DNA of 64,000 nt from Brachybacterium nesterenkovii (GTDB lineage Bacteria; Actinomycetota; Actinomycetes; Actinomycetales; Dermabacteraceae): positions 1 through 64,000 of the forward strand of contig NZ_FWFG01000099.1 in NCBI RefSeq assembly GCF_900163655.1. The letters run 5' to 3'. The notes under the pieces are model-generated. The model had not been told where the DNA came from, did not search any database, and saw only the letters and a list, made by a program, of their open reading frames with translations. This document shows, one piece after another, positions 26,823 to 35,938 of the stretch. Numbering within the stretch: the stretch's first letter is position 1; the number at the start of each line of letters is the position of its first letter. Position numbers and translations under genes: made by a program.

Positions 26823-27913
26823 CTGAACCCACCGTGATCGACGTCGCGACACCGACGGGGGGATACCCCGTTCTCATCGGTCGGGGACTCGATGCAGAGA
26901 TCACGGCGCGCATCCCCGCGTCCGCCCACCGCGTGCTGATCGTCCACCAGGCGCCTCTGCGCGACGTCGGCGAGCGCCTGCGCGAGGTGATCGCGGAGGG
27001 CGGTCGGGAGGCGTTCCTCGCGGAGGTTCCCGACGGCGAGGAGGCGAAGACCGCACAGGTCGCGGGCTTCCTGTGGCAGGTGTGCGGACAGGCCGGGATC
27101 GGGCGGCGCGATCTCGTCATCGGGCTGGGCGGTGGCGCCGCGACCGACCTGGCCGGATTCGTGGCCGCGACCTGGCTCCGCGGCGTGGACATCCTGCAGG
27201 TCCCGACCACCGTCGCCGCGATCGTGGACGCGGCCGTCGGCGGGAAGACCGGCATCAACACCTCCGAGGGAAAGAACCTGGTCGGCGCGTTCCATCCCCC
27301 GGTGGCCGTGGTCGCGGATCTGGGCGTGCTCGGCGGGCTCGGGGGGCACGATGTCGCCGCGGGGCTCGCCGAGGCCGTGAAGGCGGGCCTGATCGCCGAC
27401 GAGCGGATCCTCGAGATCGTCGAGGCCGACCCGGCCAGCGTCCTGGATGTCCGCAGCAGCGGATTCCGAGAGGTCGTCGAGCGGGCCGTCCGCGTCAAGG
27501 CGGAGGTCGTGTCAGCGGACCTAAGGGAATCTGATGGCGGTCGTCGGGAGTTCTTGAACTACGGGCACACCCTTGCCCACGCGATCGAGCGCAATGAGCG
27601 CTACCGGTGGCGGCACGGTGCCGCAGTATCGGTCGGCATGATGTTCGCCGCCGAGCTCTCGCACCTCGCCGGGCGGCTCAGCGAGCAGGAGGTGGACCGG
27701 CACCGACAGGTCCTCACCTCGCTCGGCCTCCCGGTCACCTACCGGGGACGGCAGTGGCCCAAGCTCGAGGACACGATCCGGAGGGACAAGAAGACACGGG
27801 CCGGCCTGCTCCGATTCGTCGTGCTCGACCGGATAGGCCGTCCGGCTCGGCTGGAAGGTCCGGACCCGGCGCTCCTGCTGGCGGCGTACGCGGCGATCAC
27901 GAACGATGACTGA
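26819..27913 (+). CDS. aroB: 3-dehydroquinate synthase
   Basis: AroB converts DAHP to 3-dehydroquinate using NAD and a divalent metal. The 364-residue protein has VPDGEEAKT, GLGGGAATDLAGFVAATWLRG, VPTTVAAIVDAAVGGKTGIN, the metal ligand region GLAEAVKAG, NYGHTLAHAIE and HGAAVSVGM. It overlaps aroK and aroD, consistent with one operon. Codon bias is relaxed toward its 3' end. Confidence 0.96.
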   Translation: MTEPTVIDVATPTGGYPVLIGRGLDAEITARIPASAHRVLIVHQAPLRDVGERLREVIAEGGREAFLAEVPDGEEAKTAQVAGFLWQVCGQAGIGRRDLVIGLGGGAATDLAGFVAATWLRGVDILQVPTTVAAIVDAAVGGKTGINTSEGKNLVGAFHPPVAVVADLGVLGGLGGHDVAAGLAEAVKAGLIADERILEIVEADPASVLDVRSSGFREVVERAVRVKAEVVSADLRESDGGRREFLNYGHTLAHAIERNERYRWRHGAAVSVGMMFAAELSHLAGRLSEQEVDRHRQVLTSLGLPVTYRGRQWPKLEDTIRRDKKTRAGLLRFVVLDRIGRPARLEGPDPALLLAAYAAITNDD

Positions 27914-28715
27914 GCCGATCGGGCCCCGTTCCGTCCCCGCCGGTCCGGTGGTCCTGGGCGGCGCTCGCACCGCGGTGATCGTCCCGATCGTCGCCACCGA
28001 CGACGACGAGCTCGCCAGTGCGCTGCAGGAGGCGGCGGGGAAGCGTATTGACATCCTCGAATGGCGCCTCGACGCCTATGCGCCGCAGCTGGCCGATGAT
28101 GCGCACCGTGCCGCGATCCTCTCGGCCCTCCCCGGCGTCCGTGCCCGGCTGCGCGGCGCGCGTCAGGACGGCGGCGACATCGCCCTGCTCGTCACCTGCC
28201 GCAGCGCCGAGCAAGGGGGGATGCGCGATCACGATCCGTCAGCCGCGCTGGCTCTGGTGCGCTCGGTGATCACCTGTCGCGGTGCGGATCTGGTCGACAT
28301 CGAGGCGCTCCGCGAGGGTCTCGACGCCTCGGAGGCCATCGCGGAGGCGCGGGGTCGGGGCGTCCGCGTGATCGCCTCGCATCATGACTTCGCAGGGACA
28401 CCGGGCAGCGAGGAGATGCTCGCGATCATCGCGGCTCTGCGGGGGACCGGAGCTGATGTCGCCAAGCTCGCCGTCATGCCGCAGGAGCCGGAGGACGTGA
28501 TCCGCCTGCTGCGTGCGAGCACCGTCGCGGCGGGCGGCTCCGCAGGCCCGCTCGTCGCCATCGCGATGGGGTCGCTCGGAGCGGTGACGCGCCTGTCGGG
28601 CCGCTCGTTCGGGAGCTGTGCGACGTTCGCCGCGCTCGGACGTGCGTCGGCACCGGGACAGATCGCCCTCGAACATGTCCTCGCCGTGCTGGACGCGATC
28701 GAGCGGGATCGCTGA
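27906..28715 (+). CDS. aroD: Type I 3-dehydroquinate dehydratase
   Basis: AroD dehydrates 3-dehydroquinate through a Schiff base. The 269-residue barrel has EWRLD near residue 52, SHHDF near 158 with the catalytic His, the Schiff-base Lys in AKLAVMP (K187), GSLGAVTR and a C-terminal GQI loop. This is the type I enzyme; many Actinobacteria use the unrelated type II enzyme. It overlaps the aroB end by eight bases. Its base composition looks slightly lower in GC than the flanking genes, consistent with later acquisition, although this is only a visual impression. Confidence 0.92.
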   Translation: MTEPIGPRSVPAGPVVLGGARTAVIVPIVATDDDELASALQEAAGKRIDILEWRLDAYAPQLADDAHRAAILSALPGVRARLRGARQDGGDIALLVTCRSAEQGGMRDHDPSAALALVRSVITCRGADLVDIEALREGLDASEAIAEARGRGVRVIASHHDFAGTPGSEEMLAIIAALRGTGADVAKLAVMPQEPEDVIRLLRASTVAAGGSAGPLVAIAMGSLGAVTRLSGRSFGSCATFAALGRASAPGQIALEHVLAVLDAIERDR

Positions 28716-28778
28716 TCCAGCCCGTGGAACGTTCCGCAGCGTCCGCCTCTCCGGCGATCTGACCGCCGCCAGTGACGC

Positions 28779-29696
28779 TCAGCGCTCCTCGGCGGGGTCG
28801 GCGCTGTCGCGCCCCATACCGGGGTCGAGGACGCCCTGGCCCGAACCCTCGGGCGCCTGCAGGTAGTCGTCCGCGGAGTCATCGGTGCCGGCGGCGTCGT
28901 CGGCGAGATCGTCCCGCTCCTCCGCGGCGATCTCCTCCTCGGTGGGCGCATGGGAGCCGGTGACCACCGGGATGGCGCCGGTCTCGGTCCGGATGCGGTG
29001 ACGCTCGGAGCTGCGCACGCGCCGCACGAAGGCCTTCATCTGCGAGGCCGACAGCGTGACCTGCCACTCCTGGTGCTGGGGGAGTCCCCAGCTGCGCCAC
29101 ACCGCGAGGATCGCAAGGCCCGAGCCGAGGGCGACAGCGCCGATGATCGTCCACGACGGCAGGTCGAGGAGCAGGACGAGCCAGGTCGCGATCGCGGTCA
29201 CGAGCGCGCTCGTGGCGTACAGGGGATTACCGCCGAAGATCCCGGGGATGCGGCCCACGAGCAGGTCGCGGAGCGCGCCGCCGCCCACGGCGGACAGGAC
29301 GCCCAGCAGCAGCGCGGGCAGCGTGTCCAGGCCGGCGTCGATCGACTTCGCGGTCCCGGTGGCGGCCCACAGCCCCAGGGCGAGGCAGTCCATCCCGGTC
29401 ATCGCCCGGTGCCAGGTCCGGCCCTGCGCCCGCACGAGGTAGGAGAAGCCGGCGCCTGCGAGGGCGCAGACGAGGTACCAGGGGCCGGAGAAGGCGGCCG
29501 GGACCCCGTGGTCGAGGATCAGGTCGCGGAGGATGCCGCCGCCGAGGCCGGAGACGATGCCGATGACGGCGTACCCGACCGCATCGAAGCGGAGGCGTCC
29601 CGCGAGGGCGCCCCCGGTGATGCCCATCACGACCACGCCGATGAGATCGAGGGCCCGCAGGAAGTCGTTGGTGACGAGGAGCTGGTCAGGTGTCAT
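28779..29696 (-). CDS. TRIC/UPF0126 family cation channel
   Basis: The 305-residue protein has about seven hydrophobic segments in two related halves, each with a GGGxLRD motif (GLGGGILRDLI near residue 51, VGGGALRDLL near 138), as in bacterial TRIC-type trimeric channels (YadS/UPF0126). These can conduct K+. The C-terminal 90 residues are hydrophilic and acidic and unlike the core. The gene is convergent with aroD across a 63-base gap containing the palindrome GGAACGTTCC (28726-28735), and lies downstream of the NlpC gene past a hairpin. Confidence 0.85.
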   Translation of the reverse strand: MTPDQLLVTNDFLRALDLIGVVVMGITGGALAGRLRFDAVGYAVIGIVSGLGGGILRDLILDHGVPAAFSGPWYLVCALAGAGFSYLVRAQGRTWHRAMTGMDCLALGLWAATGTAKSIDAGLDTLPALLLGVLSAVGGGALRDLLVGRIPGIFGGNPLYATSALVTAIATWLVLLLDLPSWTIIGAVALGSGLAILAVWRSWGLPQHQEWQVTLSASQMKAFVRRVRSSERHRIRTETGAIPVVTGSHAPTEEEIAAEERDDLADDAAGTDDSADDYLQAPEGSGQGVLDPGMGRDSADPAEER

Positions 29697-29723
29697 GGGA
29701 GCAGGTCAGCATCGCAGACGGCG

Positions 29724-29757
29724 ACGACCCGGTCCCCTGCGCAGGGGACCGGGTCGT
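29724..29757 (-). terminator. 34-bp perfect palindrome after the NlpC/P60 gene
   Basis: 29724-29740 and 29741-29757 are exact reverse complements. As RNA this gives a stem of about 15 bp with a 4-base loop, 20 bases past the NlpC stop on the minus strand, before the TRIC gene. Confidence 0.8.
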
Positions 29758-29777
29758 GATGCCGAGGACCGCGGAGA

Positions 29778-30242
29778 TCAGCCGCCGATGCGCACGAAGC
29801 GGGGACGGCCCCAGATCTTGCGCTGCGAGGTGTTGGTGCGGCGGTTGCCCGCGTCGATGACGTGGTTGCCACCGGCGTAGATGCCGACGTGGCCGGACCA
29901 GCAGACGAGGTCGCCGGGCTGAGCGGCCGAGCGCGAGACGACGCGGCCGGCGCGGCGCTGGGCCGAGGAGGTGCGGGGGAGGTTCACGCCGTGCTGGCTG
30001 TAGACCCAGCGGGTGAAGCCGGAGCAGTCCCAGCCGCTGCGGGAGGTGCCGCCGCGGCGGTAGCGGACGCCGATGCCGCCGCGGGCGGTCGACACGATGC
30101 CGCCGCGGTTGACGGTGCCGGTGACGGCGGCGTCGGCCTCGGGAGCCGCGCCGATGGCGAGGCCGGCCAGCGACACGCCGCCGAGGGCGAACAGCGCACG
30201 GCGATTGACGGGAGCGGAAGCAGTGGTGGGGAACATGCTCAT
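29778..30242 (-). CDS. Secreted NlpC/P60 peptidoglycan endopeptidase
   Basis: A small (154-residue) secreted D,L-endopeptidase. The N-terminus has Arg-Arg then a hydrophobic stretch ending GAAPEADA, a Tat- or Sec-type signal. The NlpC/P60 triad is visible: Cys in WDCSGFTRWVY, His in GHVGIYAG and a further polar residue near NHVIDAG. The catalytic domain stands alone without SH3 or LysM binding modules. The ATG at 30242 is preferred since GGAG lies about nine bases upstream; an earlier in-frame start would add an unlikely 33-residue basic leader. Confidence 0.88.
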   Translation of the reverse strand: MSMFPTTASAPVNRRALFALGGVSLAGLAIGAAPEADAAVTGTVNRGGIVSTARGGIGVRYRRGGTSRSGWDCSGFTRWVYSQHGVNLPRTSSAQRRAGRVVSRSAAQPGDLVCWSGHVGIYAGGNHVIDAGNRRTNTSQRKIWGRPRFVRIGG

Positions 30243-30274
30243 GAGGATCGTCTCCAGCCCGGGATCGAGGAATC

Positions 30275-30314
30275 CCTTCGCTCTACGGTGGCGGACGCCG
30301 TCCGGAAGCGAAGG
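30275..30314 (-). promoter_or_regulatory. Hairpin in the NlpC/P60 5' leader
   Basis: An 8-bp stem CCTTCGCT/AGCGAAGG (30275-30282 with 30307-30314) encloses a second 5-bp stem (CGGAC/GTCCG). It lies 33 bases before the start codon. A minus-strand -10-like TAGGTT at 30354-30359 would place it in the leader. Actinobacterial NlpC genes can carry c-di-AMP riboswitches, but I do not see that consensus. Confidence 0.4.
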
Positions 30315-30440
30315 TGCGGGCCCGGGCGGCGAGTCGGTCATCGACTGGGAATGAACCTACGGTCGAACTCCGCCCGCGGACAGACGATGGTGAGGATCCT
30401 GGGGAGGTCTTGGTCCGTTTTTTACCCCGGGCGCGCTCTC

Positions 30441-30446
30441 TAGACT
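30441..30446 (+). promoter_or_regulatory. coaE -10 element (probably leaderless)
   Basis: TAGACT with only six bases to the GTG start. A T6 tract at 30418-30423 sits at -35 position. No ribosome site is possible, so the mRNA likely starts at GTG. Confidence 0.6.
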
Positions 30447-30452
30447 CTTCTC

Positions 30453-31178
30453 GTGACCCACGCCTCCTGTTTCGCGCCTCCGCCCTCTCCGACGCCTCCT
30501 CCGGCGGGGGCGCCGTGCCTGCGGATCGGGCTGACGGGCGGCATCGGCTCGGGGAAGTCGACCGTGGCCGCGCTGTGGCGCCGGGAGGGCGTGCGCGTCA
30601 TCGACCTGGACGCCTGCTCGCGAGCGGTGCTCGACGTCCCCGGCGACGGGGTCGAGGAGGCGATCGCCCGCTTCGGCGAGGAGCTGCGCACGCCGGGCGG
30701 GACCGTCGACCGGGTGCGGATGGCCCGGATCGTGTTCGCGGACCCGGGGGCGCGGGCCGATCTCGAGCAGATCGTGCTCCCGCGCGTGCACGAGGCCGTC
30801 GCCGACCAGGAGCGCGCGGCGCTCAAGGCGGGGGAGCCGCTCGTGGTCCATGACAGCCCGCTGCTGCTCGAGACCGGGCAGGAGCAGCGGTACGGCGCCG
30901 TGGTGGGGGTGCTGGCCCGCCGGGAGGACCGCATCGACCGGGTGGTCCGGGACCGCGGGCGGACCCGGGAGTACGTCGAGTCGATCCTCGCGGCGCAGGT
31001 GACTGACCTCGAGCGGATCCGCCGCTGCGACCTGCTGATCCTGAACACGACCGGCCGCGAGGTGCTCGCCCAGCGCGCGCTCCGGATGCTCGAGCGAGCG
31101 CGCGCGCTGGCGTCCCAGCGCGCCGCTGCCGAGGTGCCGCGCCCGCCTGCATCGTCGTCCGTCGGACGGTGGCCGTAG
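30453..31178 (+). CDS. coaE: Dephospho-CoA kinase
   Basis: CoaE phosphorylates dephospho-CoA, the final CoA step (coaBC is also in this window). The 241-residue protein has about 22 Pro-rich N-terminal residues, then P-loop [23 protein letters not shown], the substrate region [12 protein letters not shown] and the lid [21 protein letters not shown]. Mycobacterial CoaE has an extra C-terminal domain; this one does not. It precedes uvrB, whose promoter overlaps its stop codon. Confidence 0.94.
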   Translation: MTHASCFAPPPSPTPPPAGAPCLRIGLTGGIGSGKSTVAALWRREGVRVIDLDACSRAVLDVPGDGVEEAIARFGEELRTPGGTVDRVRMARIVFADPGARADLEQIVLPRVHEAVADQERAALKAGEPLVVHDSPLLLETGQEQRYGAVVGVLARREDRIDRVVRDRGRTREYVESILAAQVTDLERIRRCDLLILNTTGREVLAQRALRMLERARALASQRAAAEVPRPPASSSVGRWP

Positions 31179-31181
31179 GCT
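31176..31181 (+). promoter_or_regulatory. uvrB -10 element (probably leaderless)
   Basis: TAGGCT overlaps the coaE TAG stop and lies seven bases before the uvrB ATG. Confidence 0.55.
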
Positions 31182-31188
31182 CGGGGAC

Positions 31189-33294
31189 ATGCGACCGGTC
31201 GCCGATATCCCCCGCACGTCGATCCCCTTCGAGGTGGTCTCCGAGTACCAGCCCTCCGGGGACCAGCCCGCCGCGATCGACGAGCTCGCGCGGCGGATCG
31301 ACGCGGGGGAGCAGGACGTGGTGCTGCTCGGCGCGACCGGCACGGGCAAGAGCGCGACCACCGCGTGGCTCATCGAGCGCCTGCAGCGGCCCACGCTGGT
31401 CATGGCGCACAACAAGACGCTCGCGGCCCAGCTGGCGAGCGAGTTCCGCGAGCTGCTGCCGCACAACGCCGTCGAGTACTTCGTCTCCTACTACGACTAC
31501 TACCAGCCGGAGGCGTACGTCCCGCAGTCGGACACGTACATCGAGAAGGACTCGGCCATCAACGCGGAGGTCGAGCGCCTGCGCCACAGCGCGACGAACT
31601 CGCTGCTGACCCGGCGCGACACCGTGGTGGTCGCCTCCGTGAGCTGCATCTTCGGCCTCGGCACGCCGCAGGAGTACGTCGACCGGATGGAGCTGCTGAA
31701 GGTCGGCGACCAGGTGGACCGCGATGATCTCCTGCGCCGCTTCGTGGACATGCAGTACGACCGCAACGACACCGCGTTCGTCCGCGGCACGTTCCGCGTG
31801 CGCGGCGACACGGTCGAGATCATCCCGATGTACGAGGAGCTCGCGATCCGCATCGAGTTCTTCGGCGACGAGATCGACGCGCTGTACACGCTGCATCCGG
31901 TCACGGGCGAGGTGATCCGTCAGGAGGAGCAGATCCACATCTTCCCGGCCTCCCACTACGTCGCCGGGCCCGAGCGCCTGGCCCGCGCGATCGACTCGAT
32001 CGAGAAGGAGCTCGGCGAGCGCCTCACGGAGCTCGAGAGCCAGAACAAGCTGCTGGAGGCCCAGCGCCTGCGGATGCGCACCACCCACGACCTCGAGATG
32101 CTGCGGCAGATGGGGACCACCAACGGCGTCGAGAACTACTCGCGCCACCTCGACGGCCGCGGCCCCGGGACGCCGCCGAACACGCTCCTGGACTACTTCC
32201 CGGAGGACTTCCTGCTGGTCCTCGACGAGTCCCATGTGACGGTCCCGCAGATCGGGGCGATGTACGAGGGGGACCGCTCGCGCAAGCGCACCCTGGTGGA
32301 CTTCGGCTTCCGCCTGCCGTCGGCGCTCGACAACCGGCCCCTGACCTTCTCGGAGTTCACCGAGCGCGTGGGCCAGACCGTGTACCTCTCGGCCACGCCC
32401 GCGCAGTACGAGCTCGAGCGCTCCGACGGCGTGGTCGAGCAGATCATCCGTCCCACCGGCCTCGTGGACCCGGAGGTGATCGTCAAGCCCGTGAAGGGGC
32501 AGATCGACGATCTGCGGGCGGAGATCGAGGATCGCGTCGCCAAGGACGAGCGGGTGCTCGTCACCACGCTGACCAAGAGGATGGCGGAGGACCTCACGGA
32601 CTACCTGCTCGACAACGGCGTGCGCGTGCAGTACCTGCACTCCGACGTCGACACGCTGCGCCGCGTGGAACTGCTGCGCTCCCTGCGCCTGGGCGAATAC
32701 GACGTGCTGGTGGGCATCAACCTCCTGCGCGAGGGCCTCGACCTGCCCGAGGTATCGCTGGTGGCGATCCTCGACGCCGACAAGGAGGGATTCCTGCGCT
32801 CGCGCACCTCGCTCATCCAGACGATCGGCCGCGCGGCCCGCAATGTGTCGGGTCAGGTGCACATGTACGCCGACCGGATCACCGACTCGATGCGCGAGGC
32901 GATCGACGAGACCAACCGGCGCCGCGAGAAGCAGATCGCCTACAACACCGAGCACGGGATCGACCCGACGCCGCTGCGCAAGAAGATCGCGGACGTCACC
33001 GACATGCTCGCCCGCGAGGACATCGACACCGAGACCCTGCTGGCGACCGACTACCGCTCCGGCAAGGAGCGCGTGGCGCGCGACCGGGCGCGCGCGCAGG
33101 TGCTCGACAACGTCGGCTCGCGCACCGTGGACCTCGGGGACGACCCGGTCGGTGCCCTGAGCGGCATGATCGACGAGATGACCGCGCAGATGCACCAGGC
33201 GGCCGAGAACCTCCAGTTCGAGGTCGCCGCGCGGCTGCGCGACGAGATCGGGGAGCTCAAGAAGGAGCTGCGGCAGGTGCAGGGCGGGGCCTGA
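31189..33294 (+). CDS. uvrB: Excinuclease ABC subunit B
   Basis: UvrB verifies lesions in nucleotide excision repair and positions UvrC. The 701-residue helicase-like protein has Walker A GATGTGKS near residue 47, the strand-separating beta-hairpin ([20 protein letters not shown]), Walker B LVLDESH near 345, motif [14 protein letters not shown] and a C-terminal UVR coiled motif ([20 protein letters not shown]) that contacts UvrC. uvrA and uvrC lie 4-9 kb downstream. It is convergent with the second family-A polymerase. Confidence 0.98.
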   Translation: MRPVADIPRTSIPFEVVSEYQPSGDQPAAIDELARRIDAGEQDVVLLGATGTGKSATTAWLIERLQRPTLVMAHNKTLAAQLASEFRELLPHNAVEYFVSYYDYYQPEAYVPQSDTYIEKDSAINAEVERLRHSATNSLLTRRDTVVVASVSCIFGLGTPQEYVDRMELLKVGDQVDRDDLLRRFVDMQYDRNDTAFVRGTFRVRGDTVEIIPMYEELAIRIEFFGDEIDALYTLHPVTGEVIRQEEQIHIFPASHYVAGPERLARAIDSIEKELGERLTELESQNKLLEAQRLRMRTTHDLEMLRQMGTTNGVENYSRHLDGRGPGTPPNTLLDYFPEDFLLVLDESHVTVPQIGAMYEGDRSRKRTLVDFGFRLPSALDNRPLTFSEFTERVGQTVYLSATPAQYELERSDGVVEQIIRPTGLVDPEVIVKPVKGQIDDLRAEIEDRVAKDERVLVTTLTKRMAEDLTDYLLDNGVRVQYLHSDVDTLRRVELLRSLRLGEYDVLVGINLLREGLDLPEVSLVAILDADKEGFLRSRTSLIQTIGRAARNVSGQVHMYADRITDSMREAIDETNRRREKQIAYNTEHGIDPTPLRKKIADVTDMLAREDIDTETLLATDYRSGKERVARDRARAQVLDNVGSRTVDLGDDPVGALSGMIDEMTAQMHQAAENLQFEVAARLRDEIGELKKELRQVQGGA

Positions 33295-33339
33295 GCCCCG
33301 GCGCTTCCGAGCCCGTGGGCACGCAGTCCTCGTGCGTCC

Positions 33340-35085
33340 TCAGTCCTTGACGGCCCGTTCGCGGATCGCGAGGTCCAGCGGGAAGTCGACCTCGGTGCCG
33401 GGGAAGAGCAGGCGCCCGGCCTGATCGGCCGCGTCCCGGATCGCCGCGGCGGCGGCCTCGGCCTGGGACAGCGGCGCGTGCACGATCACCTCGTCGTGGA
33501 GGAAGAACGCGAGGTGGGCGCGGCGGGAGAACAGCGGCCCGGACCCGGAGGCGGCCAGTTCCGGCGCGACGGGCTCGAAGGCGGCGAGCTCCTGGCGCAG
33601 CAGCGCCATCCAGGCCAGCGCCCACTCGGCCGCGGTGCCCTGGACGATGAAGTTGCGGGTGAAGCGCCCGCGGTCGCGGGCGGAGCGCCGGGCGCGCTCC
33701 TGCTCGGTGCTCGTTGCATCGACCTGGTGGGCGGCGCGCTGGGCGGCGCTCCAGCGCTCGTCGGCCGGGGGAGTCGAGCGTCCCAGCCAGGTCGAGACCG
33801 TGCCGCCGACCTCCCCGATCTCCGCGGCCCGGTCGACCAGGCGCATGGCGTCGGGGAACACCTCCCGCAGGCGCGGGACGATCCGGCCGCTGTCCCCGCT
33901 GGTCCCGCCGTAGAGGGCGCCGAGGACGCCGACCTTGGCCTCCTGGCGCGTGGCCACGACGCCCGCCGCGACGATCCCGGCGTACAGATCGGTGCCGCGG
34001 CCGGCACGGGCCATCTCCCCGTCCCGGGACATGGCGGCGAGGACGCGGGGCTCGAGCTGCGAGACGTCGGCCGAGACCAGGGTCCATCCGGGATCGGCGC
34101 GCAGGGCCGGGCGCAGGAGGCGCGGGATCTGCAGCGCGCCGCCGCCGGAGGATGCCCAGCGCCCGGTGACGACGCCGCCGGGCACGTAGACGGGCCGGTA
34201 GCGCCCGTCGCGCACCCATCCGCCGATCCATGCCCAGCCGTTCGCGGTGAGCAGGCGCGAGAGCCGCTTGTAGGCGAGCAGCGGGGCGATCGCGGGATGG
34301 TCAATCCCCTCCAGCTCCCACTTCGAGGTGGAGGAGACGTCAATACCCGCGCGGTGCAGGGCGCGCAGGAGTCGCGGCGGTGAATCGAGGGAGAGCAGCG
34401 GATCGCCCAGTGCCTCGCGGACCTCGGCGGCGAGCTCGGCCATGCGGGCGGGCGCCGCGCCGGGGCTGGGGCGCGGGCCGAGGTGCTCGACGAGGATGCG
34501 CTCGTGCTCGGCGACGTCCCAGGGGATCCCCGCCGCACGCAGCTCGCACGCGATGATCGCTCCGGACGACTCGGCGGCCGCCAGGAGGCGCAGACGCGAG
34601 GGATCCTGCGCGCCGTCGATCGCGCGCAGCTGGCGGGACAGCTCGGCGCACGTCTCGTCGAGGTCGGCGGGGACCTGGTCGGGCCGACCGGTCGCCTCGA
34701 GGTCGAACAGCGCGGCTGCGCCCTCCTGCTCGGGAGCCGTCGCCTCGGCAATGGGCACCGCCCACGCGGCCGCGGCCAGGAGAGCGGCGCGGTCGTCGGA
34801 GGGCACGGATGCCGCATGGACGAGGATCTGGTGGACCAGTCGCAGGTCGTGGCACCGCTCGACCGTCACCCCGGCAGCGAGCAGGCGGGGGAGGTGGTCG
34901 CGGGCGTCGGACCAGACCCAGCGCGGGTGCTCCGCGCGCTCGACCGCGGCGAGGCGCCCGGGCAGCTCGTCGAGGTCCATGTGCTCGATGCCGACGGGTC
35001 GGCCGTCATCGCCCGGCAGCGCGAGGACCGCGCGGCCGTCGCGTCCGCGCGCGAGGATCCGCAGGTCGTGGGGAACGGAGCGCAT
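33340..35085 (-). CDS. Bifunctional 3'-5' exonuclease-fold/DNA polymerase, family A
   Basis: A 581-residue PolI-like polymerase without a 5'-nuclease. About 170 N-terminal residues correspond to a degenerate 3'-5' exonuclease-like domain; the rest is the polymerase: VTGRWASSGGGALQIPR, motif A SADVSQLEPRVLAA, motif B QEAKVGVLGALYG and motif C LHDEVIVHAP. Such second family-A enzymes occur in many Actinobacteria. Proximity to uvrA/uvrB suggests a repair role (inference). The ATG lies one base after the abiEii stop, so expression may depend on the abiE transcript; no separate ribosome site is clear. Confidence 0.87.
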   Translation of the reverse strand: MRSVPHDLRILARGRDGRAVLALPGDDGRPVGIEHMDLDELPGRLAAVERAEHPRWVWSDARDHLPRLLAAGVTVERCHDLRLVHQILVHAASVPSDDRAALLAAAAWAVPIAEATAPEQEGAAALFDLEATGRPDQVPADLDETCAELSRQLRAIDGAQDPSRLRLLAAAESSGAIIACELRAAGIPWDVAEHERILVEHLGPRPSPGAAPARMAELAAEVREALGDPLLSLDSPPRLLRALHRAGIDVSSTSKWELEGIDHPAIAPLLAYKRLSRLLTANGWAWIGGWVRDGRYRPVYVPGGVVTGRWASSGGGALQIPRLLRPALRADPGWTLVSADVSQLEPRVLAAMSRDGEMARAGRGTDLYAGIVAAGVVATRQEAKVGVLGALYGGTSGDSGRIVPRLREVFPDAMRLVDRAAEIGEVGGTVSTWLGRSTPPADERWSAAQRAAHQVDATSTEQERARRSARDRGRFTRNFIVQGTAAEWALAWMALLRQELAAFEPVAPELAASGSGPLFSRRAHLAFFLHDEVIVHAPLSQAEAAAAAIRDAADQAGRLLFPGTEVDFPLDLAIRERAVKD

Positions 35086-35086
35086 T

Positions 35087-35938
35087 CTAGGAAGACTTCC
35101 GAGGGCGCTCCGCCGACGCGGTGTCGATCGTGGTGATGAGATCGTTCACCCAGACGACGGCCTCCTCGACCGTCGGCAGAACGGGGAGTCCCTCGGCGGC
35201 TGCGGCGTACAGCTCCCGCCAGGATGGCCGGGCCTCGATGGCGGGCGGCCAGGGCTGCGACCGTCGGAACGCGAAGGTCCGCCGACAGATCTCTGCCGCT
35301 CGTGCCGGGTCGAGGCCGTCAGAGCGCACGAGGAGCTGCAGATCCACGGGGTCGCGAGCACGGTCGCTCCCGGGTGACGAGACGGCGTGGAGCTTCTGCG
35401 CGATCTGGTGCTCTGCCGCGAGAACCGGGACTGCGTTCGGCGCGGGAAGCCCGACATCGGTGAAGAGCGCGACGAGCTCGGGAGCGATCACGGCCGTGGT
35501 GGCCTCGGCATCGGGGATCTCGATCTGTCCGAGCTCGAAGCGGATGGTGCACCAGGACTGGCCCTGATACGAGAGATTCACATCGAACGGCCGCATGACA
35601 TAGGCATCGGGGACGCCTCGTGGAGCGGGCGGGGCGAGGGCGATGAGACGCCCTGTGAAGCCGGCCCATCCGCTCGCGAGAGCATCCTCGAGGTCCGCCG
35701 TGAACGTCTCGAGCGACATGATGCCGCCGGCGCCGAGATCGCGCGTGAATCGGGCCCTCATGCCGAGTCGGAATGCCATCGCGGTGCCACCCTTGACCGC
35801 ACCGTCCGGGAGCATCTGGCTCACGACGACCAAGGCCATGGTGGTGCGCACTCGGGTGAATGCCCTGCCGTCACCCGCTGTGTTGCGGAGACGCTGCTCG
35901 AGCGATCGTCGATGCGGCGGGGTATCGGTCCAGCTCAT
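35087..35938 (-). CDS. abiEii: AbiEii-type nucleotidyltransferase toxin
   Basis: A 283-residue protein matching the AbiEii/DUF1814 family of type IV toxins, which are nucleotidyltransferases. VKGGTAMAFRLG near residue 48 is motif I; RFTRDLGA near 64-70 corresponds to the TRDxD acid motif, but the second acid is Gly69 here. EHQIAQKLHAV and DPVDLQLLV match the C-terminal family motifs. The start overlaps the abiEi stop (ATGA), the usual antitoxin-toxin coupling. Codons are less GC-rich than those of the neighbours. Catalytic competence is uncertain. Confidence 0.8.
   Translation of the reverse strand: MSWTDTPPHRRSLEQRLRNTAGDGRAFTRVRTTMALVVVSQMLPDGAVKGGTAMAFRLGMRARFTRDLGAGGIMSLETFTADLEDALASGWAGFTGRLIALAPPAPRGVPDAYVMRPFDVNLSYQGQSWCTIRFELGQIEIPDAEATTAVIAPELVALFTDVGLPAPNAVPVLAAEHQIAQKLHAVSSPGSDRARDPVDLQLLVRSDGLDPARAAEICRRTFAFRRSQPWPPAIEARPSWRELYAAAAEGLPVLPTVEEAVVWVNDLITTIDTASAERPRKSS

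Noticed and set aside
28726-28735. Palindrome GGAACGTTCC between aroD and the TRIC gene
   Set aside because: Ten bases is too short to support a specific operator, and convergent gene ends make a promoter role unlikely.
30243-30360. c-di-AMP (ydaO-type) riboswitch before the NlpC/P60 gene
   Set aside because: Context fits but I could not match the conserved core; only a nested hairpin is supported.
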